Under the pieces are notes generated by a model that saw only the letters and a list, made by a program, of their open reading frames with translations, searched no databases and was not told the origin of the DNA. A DNA stretch of 64,000 bases, taken from NCBI GenBank assembly GCA_002314145.1, contig DCCG01000019.1:1-64000 (forward strand), given 5' to 3'. This DNA comes from Thalassolituus sp. UBA1087. Lineage in GTDB: Bacteria; Pseudomonadota; Gammaproteobacteria; Pseudomonadales; Oceanobacteraceae. Each line of letters starts with the position of its first letter. Within the stretch, counting starts at the first letter, position 1. Below, one piece after another: positions 7,871-17,536 of this stretch. The position numbers and the translations under genes are program-made.

Positions 7871-10147
7871 TCAGGTCCGGACCGGACCAATAATCCTCGC
7901 AAAACCAGCCTGCTCCAGCGACAACTGCAGTGTCGAGGCAATCACCTGGGCACTTTCCAGTTTCATGACTTCCTGCAGCAGTTCTTCCGCCCAGGCATGG
8001 CTGACACCGCGCAGTACCGATTTCACTTTTGGCAGGTTAGTGGCGTTCATCGACAGCATGTCATACCCCATGGCCATCAGCAGCACAGCGCCCAGCGGGT
8101 TACCGGCCAGCTCACCACAGACACTGGCCGGACAGCCAATCTCGCGGGCAGTATCCGCGATCATCTTCAGCGCACTGAGCACCGCCGGATGAAACGCCTG
8201 ATACAGATCAGCGACCCTTGGGTTATTGCGGTCAACCGCCAGTAAATACTGGGTCAGGTCATTCGAGCCCACTGACAGAAAGTCCACGCGACTGCCCAGC
8301 TCCCGGATCTGATACACCGCTGCCGGGACTTCAATCATCACCCCGACTTGCGGCATATCCACTTCGTATCCTTCTTCCAGCACTTCGGCATGGGCGCGGT
8401 AAACCAGATGCAGAGCGTCATCCACTTCGCCAACACTGGTAATCATCGGCAGCATAATGCGCAGATTATTGAGCCCGTCACTGGCTTTGATCATGGCCCG
8501 CACCTGCAGCAGGAAAATTTCCGGATGATCCAGGGTCACCCGGATACCGCGCCAACCGAGAAACGGGTTGGCTTCGTTAATCGGGAAATAGGTCAGTGCT
8601 TTATCGCCGCCCACGTCCAGCGTACGCATGGTCACCGGGTTGGGCGCAAAGGTTTCCAGCTGCTGGCGGTATATCTGCTGTTGTTCCACTTCACTGGGGA
8701 AGCGGTCTTTCATCATAAACGGGACTTCGGTGCGGTACAGGCCGACCCCTTCGGCACCACGCTCGAGACTGCGCACCGCGTCGGTAATCAGCCCCGTGTT
8801 CACCCACAGCGGGATACGGTGACCGTCAGTGGTTTCCGCCGGCATATTGCGCAGGCCTTCCAGATCTTCCTGCAGCGCCTGCTCTTCGTCATAGATTGAC
8901 TGATACTGCTCCCGCAGTTCGTCCGTCGGGCTGGAATAAATATGCCCGCGGTAGCCATCCACAATCAGTTCCAGACCATGCAACTGGGCATAAGGTACAT
9001 CCACGACCCCCATCACGGTGGGGATGCCCATGGCCCGGGCCAGAATCGCTACATGGGAGTTGGACGAGCCCTTCACTGAGACCAGACCGCGCAGTTTGTC
9101 CGCCGGGACTTCCCCCAGCATGGCCGGTGTCAGCTCTTCACTGACCAGAATCGTATCCTGCGGAAACTCGTATTCCGGTGCGGCATCATGGCCCTGCAGA
9201 TGAGCCAGAATACGGGTGCCCAGATCAATAATGTCGGTTGCCCGCTCACGCAGGTACACGTCTTCCATCATCTGGAAATGACCGACGTACTGCATCACCA
9301 CCTGACGCAGCGCCCCCTGTGCCCAGTTACCATCGACAATGCGCGCCCGCACTTCGGCACCCAGTGCCTGATCATCCAGCATGTTCAGATAAACATCGAA
9401 CAGCGCCATTTCTTCGGGATTCAGCTCACTGCTGAGTTTTTTGCCCAGAATACGGATTTCGCGGCGTGCGGCTTCCAGGGCTTCCTCAAAGCGTTCGATT
9501 TCTTCTTCAATGGAATCCGCCGGTTTATCCACCACGCCACTGAGATCGGCGGCGGGCGAGATCACAAAGGCCTGTCCCAGTCCGACGCCGGGAGAGCCCG
9601 GCGCCCCGGCAAAACGGGTACGCTTTTTCTTCTTTTCAGCACTGGGGGGAATTTCAAGAATATTGCCGGTGGCTTCGGCATGGGCAATGACACCGGCGAG
9701 CTGCGCCGACATGGTCACCAGAAAAGCTTCTTCACTCTGATCAAACTGGCGGCTGTCGCGCTGCTGCACCACCATCACACCCATCAGGCGCTTGTGATGA
9801 ATAATGGGCACGCCCAGAAAGGATAAAAACGGATCTTCGCCGGTCTCGGACAGAAAATAAAATTTCGGATGCTCAGGCGCGTTATCGACGTTAATGGGTT
9901 CTTCACGGGAACCGACCAGGCCCACCAGCCCCTGCGACGGGCTGAGACTGACCCGTCCTACCGCTTCCTGTTTGAGCCCTTCGGTTGCCATCAGGACATA
10001 GCGCTGACTCTCCGGATCATACAGATACACAGAACACACTTCGGTGCGCATGGCTTCGCGGATGCGCGCTACCACCACTTTCAGTGCGTCACTGATATCA
10101 GTCGCTGAACTGACTTCCTGTACTATCCGTCTGAGAATATCGAGCAT
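7871..10147 (-). CDS. ptsP: PtsP, phosphoenolpyruvate-protein phosphotransferase of the nitrogen PTS (EI-Ntr)
   Basis: 758 residues. The N-terminal GAF domain (about 1-150; SVYLYDPESQRYVLMATEGL) is followed by the PTS enzyme I region: an HPr/NPr-binding domain, the swivelling His domain with GSSNSHVAILARAMGIPTVM (His phosphorylated by PEP), and a PEP-utilising TIM barrel with LYRTEVPFM and CGELAGNPLG. It passes phosphate to NPr and EIIA-Ntr, signalling glutamine/2-oxoglutarate status. It lies 89 bp downstream of rppH on the same strand, the order found in E. coli and Pseudomonas. Confidence 0.96.
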   Translation of the reverse strand: MLDILRRIVQEVSSATDISDALKVVVARIREAMRTEVCSVYLYDPESQRYVLMATEGLKQEAVGRVSLSPSQGLVGLVGSREEPINVDNAPEHPKFYFLSETGEDPFLSFLGVPIIHHKRLMGVMVVQQRDSRQFDQSEEAFLVTMSAQLAGVIAHAEATGNILEIPPSAEKKKKRTRFAGAPGSPGVGLGQAFVISPAADLSGVVDKPADSIEEEIERFEEALEAARREIRILGKKLSSELNPEEMALFDVYLNMLDDQALGAEVRARIVDGNWAQGALRQVVMQYVGHFQMMEDVYLRERATDIIDLGTRILAHLQGHDAAPEYEFPQDTILVSEELTPAMLGEVPADKLRGLVSVKGSSNSHVAILARAMGIPTVMGVVDVPYAQLHGLELIVDGYRGHIYSSPTDELREQYQSIYDEEQALQEDLEGLRNMPAETTDGHRIPLWVNTGLITDAVRSLERGAEGVGLYRTEVPFMMKDRFPSEVEQQQIYRQQLETFAPNPVTMRTLDVGGDKALTYFPINEANPFLGWRGIRVTLDHPEIFLLQVRAMIKASDGLNNLRIMLPMITSVGEVDDALHLVYRAHAEVLEEGYEVDMPQVGVMIEVPAAVYQIRELGSRVDFLSVGSNDLTQYLLAVDRNNPRVADLYQAFHPAVLSALKMIADTAREIGCPASVCGELAGNPLGAVLLMAMGYDMLSMNATNLPKVKSVLRGVSHAWAEELLQEVMKLESAQVIASTLQLSLEQAGFARIIGPVRT

Positions 10148-10236
10148 GATTCTCTGCCTGTGGAAACGGCAATCCCCTTGTCTGTTGTCTGTGTGGTGGC
10201 AACCGCCTGTGCAGTACTCCGTCTGTTATCCGTCTG

Positions 10237-10731
10237 CTACTGGCCGTGACGGCGCTGCAGCTTGGCAATCCGCGGCGCCAGTTCCGTCATGGCCCGGCGA
10301 TAGACATCGCGTTTAAACGACACCACCCCCCCCAGCGGAAACCAGTAGCTGACCCAGCTCCAGCCATCAAATTCCGGCTTGTCACTGGTGTCCAGATTAA
10401 TATCGGATTCTTTGCCCATCAGTTTCAGTAAAAACCACTTCTGCTTCTGACCAACGCAGACAGGCTTACTGTCGTGGCGCACCATGCGCCGTGGCAGCCG
10501 GTAGCGCAGCCAGCCACGGGTGCAGCCGAGAATCTGCACATCGCTGGCTGACAAACCAATTTCTTCCATCAGCTCACGATAGAGGGCTTTTTCCGGCGAC
10601 TCCCCCTGCTTAATCCCGCCCTGCGGGAACTGCCAGGCATCCTGACCTATACGGCGGGCCCAGAGCACCTGTCCTTTGTCATTGCAAAGGATGATCCCCA
10701 CATTCGGGCGATAACCTTGTTCGTCGATCAC
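10237..10731 (-). CDS. rppH: RppH, RNA 5' pyrophosphohydrolase (Nudix)
   Basis: 164 residues if started at the GTG at 10731, giving M-IDEQGYRPNVG, which aligns with E. coli MIDDDGYRPNVG and has an AGG site at fair spacing. An ATG four codons earlier (10743) is the alternative. Nudix box: GGIKQGESPEKALYRELMEE followed by IGL (G-x5-E-x7-REUxEExGU). WLRYRLPRRMVR and CVGQKQKWFLLKL are RppH-specific. It removes pyrophosphate from mRNA 5' ends and triggers RNase E decay. Likely cotranscribed with ptsP. Confidence 0.94.
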   Translation of the reverse strand: MIDEQGYRPNVGIILCNDKGQVLWARRIGQDAWQFPQGGIKQGESPEKALYRELMEEIGLSASDVQILGCTRGWLRYRLPRRMVRHDSKPVCVGQKQKWFLLKLMGKESDINLDTSDKPEFDGWSWVSYWFPLGGVVSFKRDVYRRAMTELAPRIAKLQRRHGQ

Positions 10732-10945
10732 GTGACCTGCCATCCAAATCTGTTACTGACTGCAAAACTTGCCCATTTCATGGCAAAGGTCAAGCGGCCT
10801 GAGCCCTCAGCCATTGGCAGCCTGCCTGGTCTTAAGACCCTGATCTTATTGTAGCCTGATTTCTGAAAACTCAGAATTATAAGGAAAGTATGCGCTGTTG
10901 CCCGTAGAATAGGAAGGATTCAACTTTCGATTTAAAGGGCTGACT

Positions 10946-11602
10946 GTGGCACTCGCTATCTTTGACCTCGATCACACCCTGCTGGACGCCGACAGCGATC
11001 ACAGCTGGGGCCAGTACCTGGTAGACCGCGGACTGGTGGAGGCCGCGGTTCATCAGCGTCGCAATGATGAGTTTTATGAGCAATATAAAGCCGGCACGTT
11101 GGATATTGACCAATACCTGACCTTCGCTCTGCGGCCGCTCACTGAATATCCCCTGCAGGTCATGCTGGATGAGCGCGAAGCCTTTCTTAAAGAGCGCATA
11201 ATGCCACTTATTTCGCAGAAAAGCCGCGACCTCATCGCGCATCATAAGCGCGCGGGTGACACTCTGCTCATTATCACCGCCACCAATGGATTTGTAACCT
11301 ATCCGATCGCAGAATTACTGGGCATTGAGCACATTATTGCGCCGGATCCGGAGTTCAGAGACGGTCAATACACCGGCCGCATCATTGGTACCCCCAGCTT
11401 CCAGCACGGCAAAGTTATTCGCCTGAACGACTGGTTGAGCGAGCAGAACCTGAAACTGGAAGACAGCTGGTTTTACAGTGACTCGCACAATGATCTGCCG
11501 CTGCTGGAAATCGTCGATCATCCGGTGGCAGTGGATCCCGATGAGCGCCTGGCGGCGGTCGCCAACGACAAAGGCTGGCCAATCATTTCGCTGCGCGACT
11601 GA
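10946..11602 (+). CDS. HAD-IB family phosphatase (SerB-like)
   Basis: 218 residues, GTG start with AAAGGG just upstream. HAD motif I is FDLDHTLLDADS (two catalytic Asp), motif II IITATNGF, and motif III/IV YSDSHNDLPLL with the Mg-binding Asp pair. It is the short HAD-IB protein often found divergent from rppH in gammaproteobacteria, resembling phosphoserine phosphatase and CicA-like enzymes. The substrate cannot be told from sequence. Cytoplasmic; no signal peptide. Confidence 0.88.
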   Translation: MALAIFDLDHTLLDADSDHSWGQYLVDRGLVEAAVHQRRNDEFYEQYKAGTLDIDQYLTFALRPLTEYPLQVMLDEREAFLKERIMPLISQKSRDLIAHHKRAGDTLLIITATNGFVTYPIAELLGIEHIIAPDPEFRDGQYTGRIIGTPSFQHGKVIRLNDWLSEQNLKLEDSWFYSDSHNDLPLLEIVDHPVAVDPDERLAAVANDKGWPIISLRD

Positions 11603-11665
11603 TTTCATTGCCCGAAGCATTATACTGTGCAGAGATATTCACTGCGCAACCAGGAGAAACTGCCG

Positions 11666-12952
11666 GTGACATTGCGAAGACTGCTTGTTATCACCCCCTT
11701 ACTGGCGCTCGCCGCCTGCGATAATCAACCGCAGGAAACCATCAGCACCCCGCTGCCGGAACAGACGCCGGTGGCGTACGAAATCCCTCCGCAGCAGGCC
11801 AGTGCTTTTGCCGCGGAAGTGGGGCTGACCGCCTATACCAGTATGTCGATGGCAACGCAGACTGCTCAGGAACTGGACTCCCGCCTGCAGTCGTTTCTGT
11901 ATCACCCCAACCCCATGACCCATAAAGAAGTGCAGCAGGCCTGGCGCTCAGCCTATTCCGCCTTTCTCCGCAGTCTGGTCTTTTCACGTCTGCCAATGTC
12001 CGATCCGCCGGACTGGCACAAGCAGGGGATTGATTACCGCCAGACGCTGACCCTGCTCGACAGCTGGCCGATCGAAGGCGGCTATATTGATCACGTTCCC
12101 GGTTACCCGTTCAGTGGCATTGTGAACGATCTGACGCTGGAGCTGAATGAAGAAACTCTGCTCAATCAGCACGGGTTTTCCGATCCCAGTTACGCCAGTC
12201 TCGGGTTTCATGCCTATGAGTTCATGCTGTGGGGGGCTGACGGTAAGCGCTCACCCGAGGACTTTTTTCCACAGGAAAATACCGCACCGGTGGTGATTGC
12301 CACCGAAGGCGGAAGCACAGCGACCGGCGAGGCGAACAGCGCCATTACAACCTCCGGCGATGGCGACAATGCCAGCGTATCAACCCCGGATGTGCAGAAC
12401 CACAACCGTCGCCGGCAGTATATTCAGCTGGTGAGTGAACAGCTGCAGAAACATCTGCACCGCCTGCAGCGGCGCTGGGAACCCAGTAATGGCTACTACG
12501 CCGGACTGGTTCAGCGCTCCGAACCGCTGCAGGTACTGGCGGCCACCATGAGCGCAACGCAGAAAATTCTGTCAGACGAACTGCTCAATCGCAGAGTGTC
12601 CGCTGACAGCAGTGAATTCAGCCACAGCAGCGAGGAAGATGTGCGCGCCCTGGTGCACGGACTGCGTGACATCTGGCTGCCATCAGCCGCTCAGCCGGAT
12701 GAAGAAGCAGGCAGCGGAGACAGCGCTGCCGAAGCCGGCATTGCGCGGCTGCTGCCGGGCACAGAGAAAGACGCCCTGCTCGCCGCCTGGCAGGAAAAGT
12801 TTACCCAGATCGATACAGCCCTGGATCAGTGGCAGGCACAGCAGGGCGCTGAGCCGGCCCGCCAGCAGGTGCGCGAGCACCTGATCGGCCTGATGCAGGT
12901 GCTGCAGCGCAGTGCCGCAGCACTGAACATCCCGCTGCGCACAGAAGACTGA
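11666..12952 (+). CDS. Imelysin-family (M75) lipoprotein
   Basis: 428 residues from GTG 11666, chosen because AGGAG sits nine bases upstream and because it gives a clean lipoprotein signal (TLRRLLVITPLLALAAC, Cys at residue 18). An in-frame ATG at 11627 would add 13 residues and has no ribosome site. The block SYASLGFHAYEFMLWG holds the imelysin GxHxxE-type motif; a low-complexity linker (about 220-245, rich in Ser/Thr/Gly) splits the helical domain. Imelysins are envelope proteins often tied to iron or haem uptake. I see no Fur box upstream. Ends four bases from the convergent rlmI stop. Confidence 0.85.
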   Translation: MTLRRLLVITPLLALAACDNQPQETISTPLPEQTPVAYEIPPQQASAFAAEVGLTAYTSMSMATQTAQELDSRLQSFLYHPNPMTHKEVQQAWRSAYSAFLRSLVFSRLPMSDPPDWHKQGIDYRQTLTLLDSWPIEGGYIDHVPGYPFSGIVNDLTLELNEETLLNQHGFSDPSYASLGFHAYEFMLWGADGKRSPEDFFPQENTAPVVIATEGGSTATGEANSAITTSGDGDNASVSTPDVQNHNRRRQYIQLVSEQLQKHLHRLQRRWEPSNGYYAGLVQRSEPLQVLAATMSATQKILSDELLNRRVSADSSEFSHSSEEDVRALVHGLRDIWLPSAAQPDEEAGSGDSAAEAGIARLLPGTEKDALLAAWQEKFTQIDTALDQWQAQQGAEPARQQVREHLIGLMQVLQRSAAALNIPLRTED

Positions 12953-12956
12953 CACC

Positions 12957-14153
12957 TCAGCGGGTAGGCAATACCCGCGCAAACACGGCTTTCAGATAGC
13001 GGGTTTCGGCGATCGCCGGTACGACCGGATGATCGGCTCCCTGACTGCCGACATGCTGAATCAGCACATCGCGGTCCAGTTCGCGGCCCAGAACCCGCAG
13101 CATATCCGGCAGGCGATTCTCCCCCAGATGCATGGAGCAGGAACCACTGACCAGCAACCCGTCTTTATTCAGCAGGCGCATGGCAATCTGGTTAATACGT
13201 TTATAGGCCTGCTCGCCGGCTTTGATGTCTTTGCGGCGTGGGATAAAGGCCGGCGGATCTACCACCACGACATCAAACCGTTCGCCGTTATCGCGCAGCT
13301 GCTTCAGCGCGGCGAAAGCATCGCCTTCCCAGCAGTGCAGTTTTTCTTCCACACCATTCAGCGCCGCGTTCTCTTCCACCCAGTCCAGTGCCTGAGCGGA
13401 TGCATCCACACAATGCACCTCCGCCGCGCCGTGATTGGCGGCCTGCACACCCCAGCCGCCGACATAGCTGAACACGTCCAGCACCCGTTTGCCGGCGACC
13501 AGACGGTTGAGCACGGCGCGATTCTCGCGGTGGTCATAGAACCAGCCGGTTTTCTGACCGTGAATCACGGGTGCCATAAAGCGCGTACCGTTTTCAATTA
13601 ACGGTGCACAGTCGTCTTCCAGCGCGCCCTGAACGATTTCGACATATTCTTCCAGGCCTTCCACCGCGCGCAGTTTGCCGTCATTTTTCAGCACGATACA
13701 CGACGGCTTCGCCACCTTGTTGATAGCATCAATGATGTCCTGACGACGGGCTTCCATGGCGGCAGAGGAGATCTGCACCACCACCACATCCATAAACCGG
13801 TCAATCACCAGTCCCGGCAGACTGTCGCTGTCACCGTATACCCAGCGGTAGCACTGATCCGGGTACCAGAGTTCACGCGAGCTCAGGGCGATTTTCAGGC
13901 GGTGGACGATGAAGGAAGCATCCAGCGGCTGCTTACCATCGCGGCTGTATAAGCGTGCACAGATCAATTGCTCCGGACTGAGCACCGCGCGGCCCAGCGC
14001 TTTGCCCGCCGAGGTCTCAATCACAGCTTCACTGCCGGCAGGCAGGCCTTTCAGTGGCGTAGACTGAATATCCACCTCATTGCTGTATACCCAGAGGTGA
14101 CCGCCTTTGAGACGACGCTCGGCTTTTTCTTTCAGTCGGATGGTGGGCAACAT
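12957..14153 (-). CDS. rlmI: RlmI-type 23S rRNA (cytosine-C5) methyltransferase
   Basis: 398 residues from ATG 14153 (GGAG six bases upstream), near E. coli RlmI (396). The N-terminal PUA domain (MLPTIRLKEKAERRLKGGHL) is followed by an EEHEE connector and a Rossmann SAM-dependent methyltransferase with DVFSYVGGWGVQAA (SAM loop), DPPAFIPRRKD (motif IV) and SGSCSMHL (motif VI Cys). It methylates C1962 of 23S rRNA in E. coli. An upstream frame to 14219 lacks a ribosome site. Convergent with the imelysin gene, divergent from the HDOD gene. Confidence 0.92.
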   Translation of the reverse strand: MLPTIRLKEKAERRLKGGHLWVYSNEVDIQSTPLKGLPAGSEAVIETSAGKALGRAVLSPEQLICARLYSRDGKQPLDASFIVHRLKIALSSRELWYPDQCYRWVYGDSDSLPGLVIDRFMDVVVVQISSAAMEARRQDIIDAINKVAKPSCIVLKNDGKLRAVEGLEEYVEIVQGALEDDCAPLIENGTRFMAPVIHGQKTGWFYDHRENRAVLNRLVAGKRVLDVFSYVGGWGVQAANHGAAEVHCVDASAQALDWVEENAALNGVEEKLHCWEGDAFAALKQLRDNGERFDVVVVDPPAFIPRRKDIKAGEQAYKRINQIAMRLLNKDGLLVSGSCSMHLGENRLPDMLRVLGRELDRDVLIQHVGSQGADHPVVPAIAETRYLKAVFARVLPTR

Positions 14154-14281
14154 GGGGGCTCCGGCCAGATTCTGGCAATTGGTTACAAAAAGGTGGGCAT
14201 TATACGCGCCGCAGAACAAACGTCAGCCTGTAACGCTGCTAGGCTTTGACTACATATCATCCTGCCTGCCGTGTTGTTGCT

Positions 14282-15160
14282 ATGCCACAGGAACTGTCCA
14301 GCGAACAGATTGAGAATATTCTGCAGGGGATCAAAATCCCGCCACAGCCACAGATTCTGGTGGATTTGCAGATGGAACAGGCGATGCCGGATCCGGATAT
14401 CGCCCGCATTGCCGCGCTGATCAGCCAGGATGTCGGGCTCTCCGGCACCATTCTGAAAGTCATTAATTCGCCGTTTTACGGGTTGCGTAACCGTATTACC
14501 TCGGTGCATCAGGCCGTGATGCTGATCGGACTGAACAGCGTGGTAAATATCATTAACGGTCTGTCGATCAAAAGCGAGATGTCAGACGACACCATCGTCA
14601 ATATGAACCGCTTCTGGGATACCGCCAACGACATTGCTCAGGTGTCCACCGTGATCGCCAAACAGGTGGGCTACCCGCATCCGGATATGGCTTATCTGCT
14701 GGGGCTGTTCCACAACTGCGGTATTCCGCTGCTGATGACACGCTTTGAGGATTACCCTCAGGTGATGGAAGAATCGTACGCTCACCCTGAACTGCGGGTG
14801 GTGGACGTGGAAAATCAGCGCCTGAACACCAATCATGCGGTGATTGGTTATTACACGGCTAAATCCTGGAATCTGCCCAGGTTGCTGTGCAACGTAATCG
14901 CTGAGCATCACAGTGCGACACGCTATTTCACCAGCAGCCATCAGCAGGACAGTGAAGCCAAAACCCTGCTTGCCATACTTAAGCTGGCAGAGCATATCTG
15001 CGGCAACTACCGGATTCTGGGAAACCAGCCACAGGACCCGGAATGGCAGATGATTCAGGCAGAAGTACTGACCTATCTGGGACTGGGGGAATACGACCTG
15101 GAGCAGATGGAAGCGAACTTTGCCGAATCAGGCATCGGCGTTCAGAACTACCGCCTCTGA
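14282..15160 (+). CDS. HDOD-domain signalling protein
   Basis: 292 residues. HDOD core from about residue 20: DPDIARIAALISQDVGLSGT, INSPFYGLRN, SVHQAVMLIGL and LGLFHNCGIPLLM. HDOD domains are degenerate HD hydrolases that usually lack full metal ligands and act in bacterial signalling, often near c-di-GMP genes. The start is uncertain: ATG 14282 gives a natural N-terminus but has no good ribosome site, and TTG 14246 would add 12 residues. No signal peptide or membrane segment. It stands alone between rlmI and uvrD. Confidence 0.85.
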   Translation: MPQELSSEQIENILQGIKIPPQPQILVDLQMEQAMPDPDIARIAALISQDVGLSGTILKVINSPFYGLRNRITSVHQAVMLIGLNSVVNIINGLSIKSEMSDDTIVNMNRFWDTANDIAQVSTVIAKQVGYPHPDMAYLLGLFHNCGIPLLMTRFEDYPQVMEESYAHPELRVVDVENQRLNTNHAVIGYYTAKSWNLPRLLCNVIAEHHSATRYFTSSHQQDSEAKTLLAILKLAEHICGNYRILGNQPQDPEWQMIQAEVLTYLGLGEYDLEQMEANFAESGIGVQNYRL

Positions 15161-15183
15161 GCGCCGCCCGGCCACAGGGCCGG

Positions 15184-17391
15184 TTACAGCGCTTCCAGTT
15201 TGGCGAAACTGACCACCAGCCATTTGCTGCCGGCATCATCAAAATTCACCTGCACACGCAGGCCGTTCCCCTGACCTTCAAACTGCACCACGGTGCCTTC
15301 TCCGAACATCGCATGGTTCACACGCTGGCCCAGGGCATAAGGCAGGCTGTCGTCCAGCATCTGGCGCCCTGTCATCACCCCACCGGACACTTTCGGACGG
15401 GCACTGAGCGGCCGGCTGATGGTATTTTTCAGACGCACTTCGCTGATGTATTCGGCCGGAATTTCGCGGATAAAGCGTGAAGGCGTGCTGAAATTTTCCT
15501 GGCCGTACAGACGCCGGCTTTCGGCATGGGTGATAATCAGCCGGCTCATCGCCCGGGTAATGCCCACATACGCCAGACGGCGCTCCTCTTCCAGACCTTC
15601 GGCTTCATCCATCGACATTTTGTGCGGGAACAGGCCTTCTTCCAGCCCGGCCAGCACCACCAGGGGAAATTCCAGACCTTTGGCCGAATGCAGCGTCATC
15701 AGCTGAACCGCGTCTTCGTACTCATCTGCCTGGCCGTCGCCGGCATCCAGTGCCGCACGGTCGAGAAACTGGGCCAGTTCCGACAGCGGACTGTCATCTG
15801 TTTCTTCGGTCAGGTCCGGTTCCTCATCCGCATCAAACTGACGGGCTGCATTCACCAGCTCTTCCAGGTTATCGACCCGTGCCTGACCTTTTTCGCCTTT
15901 TTCTTTCTTGTGGTGTTCAATCAGCCCGGAGTTTTCAATCACGTGGGACACAATTTCCTGCAGCTCCAGCTCCTCCAGCCCGACACTCATTTCATCCACC
16001 AGGTCGAGAAAGGTCTGTACCGACGATGTCGCCCGTTTGGGCAAGGCATTGTTGGCGATGGCCAGCTCGCAGGCTTTCCACAGTGAACAGCCCTGATCAC
16101 GGGCAAAGCTGCGCAGAATGTCGACGGTTTTTTCACCGATGGCACGGGCCGGCACGTTAATCACCCGCTCTACCGAACCGTCATCGTCGCGGTTGAGCAT
16201 CAGGCGCAGGTAAGCCAGTGCATTCTTGATTTCCAGCCGTTCATAAAAGCGCTGGCCACCATAAATGCGATAAGGGATTCCGGCCCGTAACAGCGCTTCT
16301 TCCAGCGTACGCGACTGGGCATTGGAGCGGTACAGAATCGCCATCTCCTGACGCTCGTGGCCGGATCTCGCCCATTCATCGACCTGATCGGCGATGTAAC
16401 GCGCTTCGTCCTGTTCGTTAAAAGCGCTGTACAGCAGGATCGGCTCGCCATCCTCGCCGTCCGTAAAAAGATGCTTACCCAGACGGCCACTGTTATTGCT
16501 GATGACCGCATTGGCGGCCGCCAGAATGGTTTTGGTGGAGCGGTAATTCTGCTCAAGCTTAATCAGCTCGGCACCGGGAAAGTCCTGCTGAAAATCGCGG
16601 ATGTTACCGATATTGGCGCCACGCCAGCCGTAAATTGACTGGTCATCATCGCCCACCGCCATCACGGAGACTTTGTCGCCGGCCAGCAGCCGGATCCAGG
16701 CGTACTGAATGTTGTTGGTGTCCTGAAACTCGTCCACCAGAATATTGCGGAAACGCTGCTGGTAATGTTGCAGCAATTCCGGATGCTCCAGCCAGAGCTC
16801 ATGGGCACGCAGCAGAATCTCACCGAAGTCGACCAGACCGTTCTGCTGACACACCTGCTCGTACAGGTAATAAACTTCACGCAGGGTTTTGGCGAACGGG
16901 TCCGCCGATGGCATCACGTGGGCGGCGCGGCGGCCCTCGTCTTTCTGTTCATTGATAAACCACTGCATCTGTTTCGGCGGATAACGGCTGTCGTCGACGT
17001 TGTTCTCTTTCATCACCCGTTTGATCAGGCGCAACTGATCGTCGCTGTCGAGAATCTGAAAATGCTGCGGCAAACCGGCTTCGCGCCAGTGCAGCTTCAG
17101 AAAACGATGTGCCAGACCGTGAAAGGTGCCCACCCACATGCCGTTAGCCGGCACGTTCAGCAACTCTTCAAGACGGCCTTTCATCTCTTTTGCCGCTTTA
17201 TTGGTGAAGGTCACCGCCATCACGGCAAAGGGTGACACGCCCTCAACTTCCAGCAGCCAGGCGATACGGTGCACCAGCACCCGGGTTTTCCCCGAACCGG
17301 CGCCCGCCAGTACGAGCTGATGAGGTGAGCTGGCGGCCACCGCGTTGCGCTGGCCATCGTTTAACTGATCAACAAGCAATGAAATATCCAT
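15184..17391 (-). CDS. uvrD: UvrD, DNA helicase II
   Basis: 735 residues (E. coli 720). SF1A motifs in order: Q-motif LNDGQRNAV, Walker A LAGAGSGKTRVLVHR (about 28-42), motif Ia VTFTNKAAKEM, motif II LVDEFQDTN, motif III GDDDQSIYGWRGA, motif IV LEQNYRST, motif V LMTLHSAKGLEF and motif VI VGITRA. Has the UvrD-type C-terminal extension. Works in nucleotide-excision and mismatch repair. The frame is open upstream to 17622, but ATG 17391 (MDISLLVDQLNDGQRNAV) is the family start. A LexA box lies 35 bp upstream. Confidence 0.96.
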   Translation of the reverse strand: MDISLLVDQLNDGQRNAVAASSPHQLVLAGAGSGKTRVLVHRIAWLLEVEGVSPFAVMAVTFTNKAAKEMKGRLEELLNVPANGMWVGTFHGLAHRFLKLHWREAGLPQHFQILDSDDQLRLIKRVMKENNVDDSRYPPKQMQWFINEQKDEGRRAAHVMPSADPFAKTLREVYYLYEQVCQQNGLVDFGEILLRAHELWLEHPELLQHYQQRFRNILVDEFQDTNNIQYAWIRLLAGDKVSVMAVGDDDQSIYGWRGANIGNIRDFQQDFPGAELIKLEQNYRSTKTILAAANAVISNNSGRLGKHLFTDGEDGEPILLYSAFNEQDEARYIADQVDEWARSGHERQEMAILYRSNAQSRTLEEALLRAGIPYRIYGGQRFYERLEIKNALAYLRLMLNRDDDGSVERVINVPARAIGEKTVDILRSFARDQGCSLWKACELAIANNALPKRATSSVQTFLDLVDEMSVGLEELELQEIVSHVIENSGLIEHHKKEKGEKGQARVDNLEELVNAARQFDADEEPDLTEETDDSPLSELAQFLDRAALDAGDGQADEYEDAVQLMTLHSAKGLEFPLVVLAGLEEGLFPHKMSMDEAEGLEEERRLAYVGITRAMSRLIITHAESRRLYGQENFSTPSRFIREIPAEYISEVRLKNTISRPLSARPKVSGGVMTGRQMLDDSLPYALGQRVNHAMFGEGTVVQFEGQGNGLRVQVNFDDAGSKWLVVSFAKLEAL

Positions 17392-17425
17392 GGCCAGCGA
17401 GTTTACCAAAGCACCGGGCAAAAGA

Positions 17426-17441
17426 CTGCTTTTTTGTACAG
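17426..17441 (-). promoter_or_regulatory. LexA (SOS) box upstream of uvrD
   Basis: CTG-N10-CAG with flanking A and TA: CTGCTTTTTTGTACAG. This is the gammaproteobacterial LexA operator format, 35 bp before the uvrD start. uvrD is an established SOS gene in E. coli. Confidence 0.75.
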
Positions 17442-17536
17442 TATTCCGCCCGTCTCCGCGCTCCGTCGGCAGGGGAATAGGTTTTCCGGGCAAAAGCCTT
17501 TTATAATCGCTGTCTGAAGTCGACAGGAACATTGCT

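Noticed and set aside
11603..11665. Fur box for the imelysin lipoprotein
   Set aside because: Looked for because imelysins are often iron-regulated; no convincing GATAATNATTATC-like match.
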